Shown here in pieces: positions 53,850 to 62,704 of a stretch of DNA of 64,000 bases. Each line of letters opens with the position of its first letter. Position 1 is the first letter of the stretch. The notes beneath the pieces are model-generated. The model was not told the DNA's origin and ran no database searches. It worked only from the letters and a program-made list of their open reading frames with translations. The position numbers and the translations under genes were made by a program. Source of the stretch: Salinigranum rubrum (GTDB lineage: Archaea > Halobacteriota > Halobacteria > Halobacteriales > Haloferacaceae); the NCBI RefSeq assembly GCF_002906575.1, contig NZ_CP026309.1, positions 1,550,001 through 1,614,000 on the forward strand, given 5' to 3'.

Positions 53850-54992
53850 GTGTCGACCTCACAACTTCCGCGGCGGGCGCTGTCGACGCTCGGAACCGGC
53901 CTGTTCGGTCTCGGCGTCGCCGTCGGCTCCTACGGCGCCGTCGTCTCGCTCCTCATCGACCGCGGGGTCGCGCCCGACGCGGCGGGGTTCGGCATGACGC
54001 TGTTCCTCCTCACGCAGGGGCTCGCCGCCCTCCCCGCGGACCGCCTCACGCGCGTGATGTCCGTCCCCCGGACGTGTGTGCTCGGGTTCGTCCTGGCGAC
54101 ACTGGCCGCGCTCGTCGGGGGCTGGGCGACGCTCCCGGCCGCACTCGCCTCCCGAACACTCCTCGGCGTCGGCCAGGGCGTGGCGTTCGTCGCGGCGATG
54201 AAGTACGTCGGTCGGCGCGTCCCCGACCGAACGGCGGCCGCTCAGGGGCTCCTGGGCGCGCTGTTCACCCTCGGATTCGCCGCCGGTCTCGCCGCCGCAC
54301 CCGCGCTCGTCCGGTGGAACCCGGTCGTCCCCGCCGTCGGTGCCGCCGCGCTCATCGGTGTGGGCGCCGTCGGCACCGCGACGCTTTCGGGCGTCCGAAC
54401 CGAACCGCCCCTCCCCGTCGCGGCGTACCTCGCGCCGCTCCGCTCCCCGACCGGACTCGCGCTCGGCCTGGGGAACATGGCCACGTTCGGCTTCCTGATG
54501 GTCGCCGGCACCTGGTACCCGGACGTGCTCCGGGGGGCCGGCGTGCCGGTGACGGCGACGCTCGTCGGCTTCTCGCTCTCGACGGTCGTCGGCCGGGCCG
54601 TCGGCGGCCACCTCTCCGAACGCGTGGGCGACCGCCGGACCGTCCTCGTCTCGTTCGTCGGCACCGCCGTCGTGCTCTCGCTTCTGGCGCTCGCCCTTCG
54701 AACGGAGGCCCCGTGGCTCCTCGTCGCCGCCGTCGTGGGGACCGGGCTCGGGTTCGGCGTCCCGTTCGGGCCGCTGTTCGCCCTGGCCTTCTCGGAACTG
54801 GCGGACGACGCCGGCGTCACGCTCGTGGCGATGCTCCTGGTCGGGAACGTCGGCGCCGTCGTCTATCCGTGGCTCCTCGGTCGGACGCTGTTGGACACGA
54901 ACTCCTTCGCGCTCGGCTTCGTCGCGATGGCCGCCACCGTGTTCGGCGTCTCCGTCCTGTGGATGGCGGCGGTCGGGACCGAGACCGGATGA
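53850..54992 (+). CDS. MFS transporter
   Basis: A 380-residue carrier with about twelve helices, read from a GTG 8 bp after the dehydrogenase stop. The MFS loop equivalents are LPADRLTRVMSVPR in the first half and GGHLSERVGDRRT in the second. The substrate is unknown; its position beside dehydrogenase and CoA-transferase genes suggests an organic acid. Confidence 0.82.
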   Translation: MSTSQLPRRALSTLGTGLFGLGVAVGSYGAVVSLLIDRGVAPDAAGFGMTLFLLTQGLAALPADRLTRVMSVPRTCVLGFVLATLAALVGGWATLPAALASRTLLGVGQGVAFVAAMKYVGRRVPDRTAAAQGLLGALFTLGFAAGLAAAPALVRWNPVVPAVGAAALIGVGAVGTATLSGVRTEPPLPVAAYLAPLRSPTGLALGLGNMATFGFLMVAGTWYPDVLRGAGVPVTATLVGFSLSTVVGRAVGGHLSERVGDRRTVLVSFVGTAVVLSLLALALRTEAPWLLVAAVVGTGLGFGVPFGPLFALAFSELADDAGVTLVAMLLVGNVGAVVYPWLLGRTLLDTNSFALGFVAMAATVFGVSVLWMAAVGTETG

Positions 54993-55068
54993 CGCGACTC
55001 GGACCGCGCGCCTCCCGACACCGCGCAGTACCGACAACACTTTTGCTCCGCCCGCGAGGCTACGACGC

Positions 55069-56286
55069 ATGAACACGAACGGCACACGAATCCTCGACGG
55101 AGTGACGGTGGTCGACCTCTCGACGTTCGTCACCGGGGGGTTCTGCTCGCTCATGCTGGCGAACCAGGGCGCGGACGTCATCAAGGTCGAACGTCCCGGC
55201 ACCGGCGACGACATCAGACACTCCGGCCCCCCGTTCGTCGACGGCGAGTCCCCCTACTACTGGACGCTCAACTACGACAAGCGGAGCGTCGAACTGGACC
55301 TGAAGACGGAGAGCGGGAAGGAGGCGCTGTACGACCTGGTGGCAGAGGCGGACGTCTTCGTCCAGAACTTCAGACCCGGCGTCGCCGACCGCCTCGGCGT
55401 CGACTACGACACGCTTTCGGACCTCAACGAGGGCCTCGTCTACTGCTCCATCTCCGCGTTCGGCGACACGGGTCCGTGGAGCCAACGGCCCGGCTACGAC
55501 CTCCTCGTGCAGGGGATGAGCGGCATCATGAGCGTCACGGGCGAACCGGACCCCGAGGGACGCCCGGTCAAGGTGGGCCTCCCCCAGACCGACCTCATCA
55601 CGGGGATGTGGGCCGCCTTCGGCGTCATGAACGGCCTCTACAAGCGCGAACTGACGGGCGAGGGCGACCGGGTCGAACTCGGCATGCTCGACGCGACGCT
55701 CCCCTGGCTGACGAAGCAGGCCGGGAAGGTGTTCGCCGGCGAAGAACCGACCAGAATGGGGACGAAAGACCCCGTGCTCGCGCCGTACCAGACGTACGCG
55801 ACGGAGGACGGCCACCTCAACGTCGCCTGTCTGAACCAGAAGCTGTGGCGTGACTTCTGTGCCGCCATCGACCGCCCGGGCCTCGTCGAGGACGACCGGT
55901 TCGAGACGAACGCCGACCGAGTCGAACACATGAGCGAACTGGAGGCCGAAATCGAGGACGCCCTCGGGAAGAAAACGACGGACGAGTGGATGGACGTCCT
56001 CGTCGACGCCGGCGTCCCCGCCGGACCGGTGCAGTCGGTGGAGGAGGCGCTCTACAACGAACAGACCGAGGCGCGCGGCGTCGTGAGCGAGGTGTCGAGC
56101 GAGGACGGCGACCGGACGGTGCCGACCATCGAACACCCCCTGAACTTCGCCCACGCCGAGAGCGGCTTCCGCTCGCCGCCGCCGAAACTGGGCGAGCACA
56201 CCCGCGAGGTGTTCGCGGACCTGGGCTACTCCGAGGAGCGACTGGACGAACTGGCGGCGGCGGGCGCGTTCGGCGACAGGGAGTAG
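55069..56286 (+). CDS. CaiB/BaiF-type class III CoA-transferase
   Basis: A 405-residue CoA-transferase. Family features: VVDLSTFVTGGFCSLMLANQGADVIKVE, TLNYDKRSVELDLK, the catalytic Asp in PQTDLITGMWAAFGVM (about residues 170-172) and DGHLNVACLNQKLWRDFC. It moves CoA between carboxylic acids. It lies between the transporter/dehydrogenase operon and the hydroxylase operon; the acid it activates may be a product of one of them. Confidence 0.92.
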   Translation: MNTNGTRILDGVTVVDLSTFVTGGFCSLMLANQGADVIKVERPGTGDDIRHSGPPFVDGESPYYWTLNYDKRSVELDLKTESGKEALYDLVAEADVFVQNFRPGVADRLGVDYDTLSDLNEGLVYCSISAFGDTGPWSQRPGYDLLVQGMSGIMSVTGEPDPEGRPVKVGLPQTDLITGMWAAFGVMNGLYKRELTGEGDRVELGMLDATLPWLTKQAGKVFAGEEPTRMGTKDPVLAPYQTYATEDGHLNVACLNQKLWRDFCAAIDRPGLVEDDRFETNADRVEHMSELEAEIEDALGKKTTDEWMDVLVDAGVPAGPVQSVEEALYNEQTEARGVVSEVSSEDGDRTVPTIEHPLNFAHAESGFRSPPPKLGEHTREVFADLGYSEERLDELAAAGAFGDRE

Positions 56287-56389
56287 GGCCGTCGGCGGGC
56301 GTCGTCGTTCGAACCGAGCGACGGGGGTCGACACCCTCCTCCCCGTCTCGACGCAAGGATTATCACACGCGGCACAGAAATGAACGGAC

Positions 56390-56914
56390 ATGAGCACCGG
56401 TACCACAGAGGGTGATGAGGCTCGCCCGACCGAGACCGTCACCCTGACTGTCAACGGTGAGGAGGTCACCCGCGAGGTCGAACCTCGGCTGAAGCTCTCC
56501 GACTTCCTGCGCACCGAGTGTGGGCTCCGCGGCGTCCGCGTCGGATGCGAACACGGCGTCTGCGGGGCGTGCACCGTGATGATGGACGGCGCGACGGTGA
56601 AGTCGTGTCTCACCTACGCGGTGCAGGCCGAGGGACTCGAAATCGAAACCGTCGAGAATCTCGCCGACGACGGCGAACTCCACCCGCTCCAGTCGGCGTT
56701 CCACGAGGAACACGCCCTCCAGTGTGGGTTCTGTACGAGCGGGTTCGTCATGTCCGCCTTCGAACTCCTCGAAGAGAACTCCGACCCCTCCCGCGACGAG
56801 GTGAAGACGGCCCTCTCGGACAACATCTGCCGCTGTACGGGCTATCACAACATCTACAGCGCCGTCGAGCGCGCGGCCGCCGAACTCGCGGTCGACAGCG
56901 AGGAGCGTTCGTAA
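56390..56914 (+). CDS. molybdenum hydroxylase small subunit, two [2Fe-2S] clusters
   Basis: A 174-residue iron-sulfur subunit. The plant-type cluster is VGCEHGVCGACTVMMDG and KSCLTY (about residues 48-72); the second cluster is QCGFCTSGF and ICRCTGYHNI (about 108-150). It carries electrons from the Mo site to FAD. The stop overlaps the large-subunit ATG. It belongs to the xanthine dehydrogenase/CO dehydrogenase family. Also called CoxS-like. Confidence 0.93.
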   Translation: MSTGTTEGDEARPTETVTLTVNGEEVTREVEPRLKLSDFLRTECGLRGVRVGCEHGVCGACTVMMDGATVKSCLTYAVQAEGLEIETVENLADDGELHPLQSAFHEEHALQCGFCTSGFVMSAFELLEENSDPSRDEVKTALSDNICRCTGYHNIYSAVERAAAELAVDSEERS

Positions 56915-59385
56915 TGTCCCGCGCCGAGACCGAGTCCGCGGGCGACACGAGTCCGAAGAGCGAACGCGAGTCGTACACCGGCCAGTCGGTCAAGCGCGTG
57001 GAGGACTACGACATCCTCACGGGACGCGCGGAGTACATCCACGACATCACGCCCCCCGACTGCCTCCACATGGCGCTCGTCCGCAGCGTCCACCCCCACG
57101 CCCGCATCGAAGAGGTCGACGTCTCGCGGGCGCTGGACCACCCCGACTGCGAACTCGTCATCACCGGCGAGGACGTGAAACGAGACTACAACCCGATGCC
57201 CGCCGGCCTCGAAGGGTTCGAGGAGTGGTCGCTCCCCACGGACAAGGTGCGGTACGCGGGCGAACCCGTCGCCGCCGTCGTCGCCTCCGACAGGTACGCC
57301 GCCGAGGACATCGCCGACCGCGTCGTGATCGACTACGAGAAACTCGACGCCGTCGCGGACGCGATGGACGCGCGACGGGACGAGAACGTCATCCACGAGG
57401 ACATCGGCACGAACGTCCCCGACGCGGAGCGGTTCGAGTTCGGCTCTCCTGCCCAAGCGTTCGAGGAGGCCGACCACGTCGTCGAGGGCGAGTACTCGTG
57501 GGGACGTATCTCGGGCGTCCCCCTGGAGACGGCGGGCGTCGTCGCGGAGTACGACCCGGAGAAGGACGCGTTCGACATCGACTGCAACATCCAGCTACAC
57601 ACGCTCGTCGACGACACCGTCTACGACACGCTCGGCTATCCGCCCGAGAAGGTCCGGCTGAACGTTCCGGCCGACGTGGGCGGGAGCTACGGGACGAAGA
57701 TCGCCATCCACCGCTACTGCTGTCTGGCGGCGATGGCGTCGCAGTACCTGGATGGAAAGCCGATAAAGTTCGTCGAGGACCGCGTCGAGAACCTCCAGGG
57801 GGGCGACATGCACTCCTCGGAGCGCGACTACCGGGTGAAGTTAGCCGTCGACGACGACGGTACGATTCGGGGACTGGACGTCTGGTTCATCGATGACTTC
57901 GGCGCCTACCCACGCTACCCGGTGAACCAGGTCCTCAAACCGCTCGCCGCGCTGACGAACGCCTACCACATCGAGGACGTGGCCTACGAGTACGAACTCG
58001 CGCTGACGAACAAGACGTGCCAGACGGCCTACAGGGGGTTCGGCGTGCCGTCTCATCTCTACGCTCTGGAGATGCTCGTCGACGAGGCGGCCCGGGAGTT
58101 GGGAATGGACCCCGTCGAGTTCAAGCGGCAGAACCTCATCGGGCCGGAGGAGATGCCGTACGTCCTGCCCTCGAAGAACATCTACGACTCGGGTGACTTC
58201 CCCGCCGCCTTCGACCGCATCGTCGACATCGTCGACGAGGAGGAGCGCGTCGAGGGCGGACTGCTCGACCCCGAGGTCGTCAACGAGCGCCGCGAGGAGG
58301 GGTACATCCGCGCGGTTTCCCCATCGATTCACGTCGAACCCGGCGTGTCGGGGTCGGACTGGACCGACCGCCAGCGCACCGACCGTTCGACGCTCGACGA
58401 CCGTGACCGCGACGACGTGGCCGAACTTCCGGAGCACCTCAGAGGGAGGGTCAGCGACGACGGGAGCGTCGAGGCGTTCATCGCCACCGACTCGCAGGGA
58501 CAGGGCCACCGGACCCTCGTGGCGCAACTTCTGGCCGACGCCCTCGAACTCACTCCCGACGACGTCGAGGTGTCGTACCTCGACAGCGTCGAGGCTCCGA
58601 CGGAGTACGGAACGGCCGCCTCGCGGATGGCCGTGATGCTCTCGGGCGCGTCGGAGGGCCTGGGCGAGTTGCTGAAGACGAACCTCCGCGAACTCGGCGC
58701 GCGCGAGTTCGACTGCGCAGTGGAAGACGTCGTCTACCGCGACGGGGCGGTCGAACACGTCGAGACGCGCGAGCGACTCGACCTCGCGGACCTGGTCGCC
58801 CGCGACTCCGAGCGCGAGTACACCGCCGTCGCGTACGACTACCAGCACCCCGCCTCGGTGCGCGAGGAGTTCGACGAGGCCCTCACTGGAAAGCTCCCGG
58901 TCTACCCGACCGCGGCGTTCGCGGCGAACGCGCCCGTCATCGAGGTGGACACCCGAACCGGACAGGTCGAAATCCTGAAGTTCTACACCTTACGCGACTG
59001 CGGGACCAGACTGAACCCGATGATCGTCGACGGGCAGGCGATGGGCGGGCTCGCCCAGGGCATCGGCGCCGCGCTGTACGAGGAGTTCGGCTACGCCGAC
59101 GACGGCCAGCCACAGGCCATCACGCTGTTCGACTACCTCCTCCCCTCGGTGAAGAACATGCCAGACCTCGAACTGTACCACCAGGAGACGCCGTCGCCGT
59201 ACACGGCCACCGGCGCGAAGGGGACGGGCGAGGGCGGGATGATAGACGGCCCCGCCGCCATCGCCTCCTCGCTCAACGCCGCGCTCGCGGAGTTCGACAT
59301 CGTGGTCGACCAGATTCCCGCGACGGGTCACCGGGTCCGCCGCTGGCTCCGCGAGGCCGGCGTCGAGTCGGGGGTGAGCCGATGA
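56914..59385 (+). CDS. molybdenum hydroxylase large subunit (Mo-cofactor)
   Basis: An 823-residue catalytic subunit. Conserved parts: GRAEYIHDI at the start, RYAGEPVAAVVASD, GGSYGTKIAIHRY, AYRGFGVPSHLYALE, GQGHRTLVAQL and the catalytic Glu in GAKGTGEGGMIDGPAAI near residue 780. AYRGFG is not the CO dehydrogenase loop (AYRCSFR), so the substrate is more likely a purine, nicotinate or aldehyde. It overlaps the FAD subunit by 4 bp (ATGA). Confidence 0.92.
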   Translation: MSRAETESAGDTSPKSERESYTGQSVKRVEDYDILTGRAEYIHDITPPDCLHMALVRSVHPHARIEEVDVSRALDHPDCELVITGEDVKRDYNPMPAGLEGFEEWSLPTDKVRYAGEPVAAVVASDRYAAEDIADRVVIDYEKLDAVADAMDARRDENVIHEDIGTNVPDAERFEFGSPAQAFEEADHVVEGEYSWGRISGVPLETAGVVAEYDPEKDAFDIDCNIQLHTLVDDTVYDTLGYPPEKVRLNVPADVGGSYGTKIAIHRYCCLAAMASQYLDGKPIKFVEDRVENLQGGDMHSSERDYRVKLAVDDDGTIRGLDVWFIDDFGAYPRYPVNQVLKPLAALTNAYHIEDVAYEYELALTNKTCQTAYRGFGVPSHLYALEMLVDEAARELGMDPVEFKRQNLIGPEEMPYVLPSKNIYDSGDFPAAFDRIVDIVDEEERVEGGLLDPEVVNERREEGYIRAVSPSIHVEPGVSGSDWTDRQRTDRSTLDDRDRDDVAELPEHLRGRVSDDGSVEAFIATDSQGQGHRTLVAQLLADALELTPDDVEVSYLDSVEAPTEYGTAASRMAVMLSGASEGLGELLKTNLRELGAREFDCAVEDVVYRDGAVEHVETRERLDLADLVARDSEREYTAVAYDYQHPASVREEFDEALTGKLPVYPTAAFAANAPVIEVDTRTGQVEILKFYTLRDCGTRLNPMIVDGQAMGGLAQGIGAALYEEFGYADDGQPQAITLFDYLLPSVKNMPDLELYHQETPSPYTATGAKGTGEGGMIDGPAAIASSLNAALAEFDIVVDQIPATGHRVRRWLREAGVESGVSR

Positions 59386-60277
59386 AGCCGACCCAGTTCG
59401 AGTACGACCGTCCCGAATCGATGGACGAGGCGCTCGAACTCTTAGAGGAACACCTCGACGCCGAACTCCTCGCCGGCAACCAGTCGCTCGGCATCATCAT
59501 GGCGAACCGCTTCGCCTCGCCCGAGCGACTCGTCGACATCAACCGCCTCGACGACCTCGCGTTCGTCGACATCGGCGAGGACGAGGTCGAAATCGGCGCG
59601 ATGACGCGCCACCGCACCCTCGAACGACACGACGACCTCCGGGCGGTCCTCGAAGTGCTCCCCGAGGCCGCAGAACAGATCGCCGGCCCGGCCGTGCGGA
59701 ACCGGGGGACGATGGGCGGGAGCGTCGCGGAGGCGGACCCCGCCGGCAACTACCCGACCGTGCTGTCGGCGCTCGGTGGCGAACTCCACGTCGCCTCCGT
59801 CGAAGGCGAGCGGACCATCCCCGCCGACGACTACTTCATCGGGTACATGTTCACCGACTTAGAGGAGAACGAACTCATCACGAGCGTCTCCTTCCCCGCG
59901 AACCGTTTCCCGTCGGGAGGAGCGGAAGTGCGTTCGTCGAACTCAAGCGCGGGGCGCAGACGTGGCCGACCGTGAGCGCCGCCTCCGCGGTTCGCGTCGA
60001 CGACCCCTCCGCCGACGAGCCGCTCGTCGAGACGGCGCGCCTCGCCGTCGGCAACGCGGCCGGCATCCCCCTTCGCATCGACGACGCGCTCGACGAACTG
60101 GTGGGTGAACCCCTCTCCGACGACGCGCTCGAATCAGTGGCAGAGACGGTCCGCGCCGACGCCGACCCGACCGACGAGATGCACGCCGACCCCGAGTACA
60201 AGACGGAGATGGCCGGCGAGTACGCCGTCCGTTCCCTCCGAACGTCGTACGAGCGGGCCTGTGCGGGCGGGAACTGA
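59382..60277 (+). CDS. molybdenum hydroxylase medium subunit (FAD); frameshifted as given
   Basis: About 298 residues after adding one G next to 59919-59920 (RFPSGGSGSAFVELKRGAQ). FAD-binding motifs are ELLAGNQSLGIIMANR and AVRNRGTMGGSVAEADPAGNY. The second half has KRGAQTWPTVSAASAV and the C-terminal domain, read in another frame up to 60277. It transfers electrons from the small subunit to the acceptor. Without repair the protein would lose its C-terminal 100 residues. Downstream 60278-60506 has no gene. Confidence 0.88.
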
Positions 60278-60382
60278 CGGGTCGTCCCTTCGTCGCTCTC
60301 TTCACGTCGACGGATTCTTCGAGAGGACCGTGCGGTCTGGCGCGCGAGTGGGCCTGCTCGCGCTTCCGTGCGCGAGCGACCC

Positions 60383-60410
60383 GGCTGGGGAGGCGTGAGG
60401 CATACACCGC
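60383..60410 (+). repeat. dispersed repeat copy, 28 bp, similar to 41878-41905
   Basis: 25 of 28 positions match the right arm of the inverted repeat at 41668-41897. It lies in the gene-free interval between the hydroxylase and CocE genes. Confidence 0.55.
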
Positions 60411-60506
60411 CCTGGCGACCGCTCCCGTTCGTGGGTGAGTGGTCATCTGGTGCTGCTTACAGGGCTCTCACGTCGTCATCCGAAAAGGCTGCTTCCCCAA
60501 CTCCGA

Positions 60507-62480
60507 CTAGCGCGGCTGGAGCGGCAGTTCGACGTGTGTTGGATACTCGGCGCTGTGGTGGACGGTGTTCGTCGCCACCACCGGCTCCGAGTCGTCCGCG
60601 CCACCGTACAGCGCCTCCCCGGTGTTGTGGTTGACGTCGTAGCGCGGGAAGTTCGACGAGGAGACGTCGAGTCGGATGCGGTGTCCCTCCTCGAACACGT
60701 TCGCCGTCGGGTACGGCTCCATGTAGTACTCGTACACCTCGCCGGGAGTGATGAAATCGGCCTCGTCGCGGTAGCCGCGATACCGCCCGCGGCAGATGGA
60801 GTCACAGAGGTTCAGCGCGTAGCCGTCGGGGTAGTCCTCGCTCGCGGGGTACTCGTCGATGAGCTTCGCGGTGAAGTCGGTGTCCTTCGCGTCGGTTTCG
60901 CCGTAGACGCGCACGCGGATGGGGCCGGCGATAACGACGTCCTCTTCGAGGGGCGGTGTCCGGAAGGTGAGCACGTCGTCGCGTTCCTCTAAGGGTTCGC
61001 CACTGCCCTCTTCGTGCGGCTCCGCCCCATTTTCCGAGGAACTCCGTTCCTCGCTGCCCCACACCCAGTCGTGCTCGCGCTGGTCGAACGGGCCCCTGCC
61101 GACGAAGTCGATGAGTTTCCGGTCCCCGAGCGGATACGCGCGCACCGACTCGTCGCGCGGTTCGTACGTGAGGTACGACGAGGAGTTCCCGCCCACGGAG
61201 GGAACGGGGTCGAGGGGGTCGAACTCGTAGCTCGTCGACGACTCTTTTCGATCAGGCTCCTCGGGCGCGAGCGTTCCGTCCGCGTGGGCGTAGTAGCGCG
61301 TGAACTCCGTCTCCGCGGGCGGCCACTCCTCGGCGGAACGCCACTCGCCGCCGTGAAAGAGCAGGCCCTCATCGGTCTTCCGCCCGTCGCCCGTCCCCAT
61401 CAGGAAGTACTGGACGGTCGGTTCGTCGGCGAAGGCGTCCTCGCCCTTGAGGTACTGGTCGAAGAAGCGGAGGCGGGTCTCGCGGTACTTCTTCACCGCC
61501 TGCTCGCCGAACGCCAGGTCGCCGGCGGTCGGAACCTCCCACGTCAGCGGCGGGTACAGCAGGGTGTCGGAGTGGTCGTGGCCGCCGGGGAGGCGCGCGA
61601 GGTGGGTCCACGGGCCGACGACGAGGTAGTGGTCCGCGTCTTTCCGCTCGCTCAACCCGACGAAGTTGTCGCAGGTCGCCTTCGTGTACGAGTCGTACCA
61701 GCCGCCCGAGTAGACCGTCGGAACGTCCGCCGACTCGTCGTAGTAGCGCTCGAAGTTGACGCCGGGGTTCTGCCAGAGGTCGTCGCTCGCGCTCCCCGTC
61801 TCCATGATGTCGAACGCCCACTCGTCGTAGTCGGGGAGTTCGGCAAGCGCCGTCTCACCGCGGCGGGGCGGCCAGTCTTCCAGCACGTCCCGGACGTCCA
61901 CGTCGGCGAACGTCTGCTGCACCTCGGGGTCCGCGAGCGACTCGTGAGCGAAGCCCGCGCCCAGGGTGAACGCCCAGCAGAGCCACCGGAGTTCGAAGGC
62001 GCCGTTGTGGCGGAACGTCGCCTTGCGGGCGTTGGCCGCGCCCATGTTGACGAACATCCCGCTCAGACCGTCGGGGTCCTGCGTGGCGAGGGCGTTCTGA
62101 ACCCAGGCGCCGTAGGAGGTGCCGAGAGTGGCGACCTGCCCGTCGCAGAACGCCTGGTCGGCGAGCCACTCGACCGTGTCCGCGCCGTCTTCGGCCTCCG
62201 TCGCGCAGATGTAGAACTCCCCCTCGCTGTCGAATCTCCCACGTACGTCCTGGATGGCGACGACGTACCCCCGAGAGGCGTACCACTCGCCGTGGCGGCT
62301 CTGTGCGCCGCGCTTGCCGTAGGGGGTCCGGTCCAAGAGGACGGGGAACGGTTCGTCGACTGGCTCTCGGGTGTCGGGGTCCGCAGGCCGATAGATGTCC
62401 GTCGCGAGTCGCGTCCCGTCACGCGTCTCGATCATCACGTCGAGGTCGGCGTGGACCTCGTACTCCGGTTGTGAGACCAT
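60507..62480 (-). CDS. CocE/NonD-type alpha/beta hydrolase (X-Pro dipeptidyl-peptidase-like)
   Basis: A 657-residue serine hydrolase. The nucleophile elbow GTSYGAW is near residue 120, with oxyanion Tyr in DRTPYGKRG; acid Asp and His lie in the late catalytic domain (for example VVGPWTHLARLPGG). The C-terminal third is the jelly-roll domain (TFRTPPLEEDVVIAGPIRVR, FPRYDVNHNTG). Family members cleave acyl esters or amides such as cocaine or peptides. It faces the hydroxylase operon. The start MVSQPEYEVHADLDVMIET is clear. Confidence 0.9.
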   Translation of the reverse strand: MVSQPEYEVHADLDVMIETRDGTRLATDIYRPADPDTREPVDEPFPVLLDRTPYGKRGAQSRHGEWYASRGYVVAIQDVRGRFDSEGEFYICATEAEDGADTVEWLADQAFCDGQVATLGTSYGAWVQNALATQDPDGLSGMFVNMGAANARKATFRHNGAFELRWLCWAFTLGAGFAHESLADPEVQQTFADVDVRDVLEDWPPRRGETALAELPDYDEWAFDIMETGSASDDLWQNPGVNFERYYDESADVPTVYSGGWYDSYTKATCDNFVGLSERKDADHYLVVGPWTHLARLPGGHDHSDTLLYPPLTWEVPTAGDLAFGEQAVKKYRETRLRFFDQYLKGEDAFADEPTVQYFLMGTGDGRKTDEGLLFHGGEWRSAEEWPPAETEFTRYYAHADGTLAPEEPDRKESSTSYEFDPLDPVPSVGGNSSSYLTYEPRDESVRAYPLGDRKLIDFVGRGPFDQREHDWVWGSEERSSSENGAEPHEEGSGEPLEERDDVLTFRTPPLEEDVVIAGPIRVRVYGETDAKDTDFTAKLIDEYPASEDYPDGYALNLCDSICRGRYRGYRDEADFITPGEVYEYYMEPYPTANVFEEGHRIRLDVSSSNFPRYDVNHNTGEALYGGADDSEPVVATNTVHHSAEYPTHVELPLQPR

Positions 62481-62609
62481 GGTGACACCGACCAGGGTAA
62501 CGGTCAAGTAACTTGTGACCGGCGCTACCTGTGGACCGGTTCTTATCTGGATACTGATGTGAGATGCGCTGAATAAACGTCCGTTCGCGGCGTAAGCAGT
62601 CCCGAGCAC

Positions 62610-62704
62610 CAATAGTTTTATCAGGAATATCAGGGTAACGTACTGTCGACGTTTAACATATGTCGCACCACAGTCAAACCCATCGACACGGCGAGGCAGC
62701 ACCA
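62610..62704 (+). promoter_or_regulatory. promoter and 15-codon upstream frame of the second NCS2 permease
   Basis: A TATA-like TAGTTTTATCAG at 62611-62622 would start transcription near 62645. The first ATG at 62660 opens MSHHSQTHRHGEAAP, and its TGA overlaps the permease ATG at 62704 (ATGA). This is a compact His-rich frame that could couple translation of the permease. The interval 62481-62609 shows nothing else. Confidence 0.35.

Noticed and set aside
56390-60277. Naming the hydroxylase genes coxS, coxL, coxM.
   Set aside because: The large-subunit active-site loop does not match CO dehydrogenase, so I give only the family.
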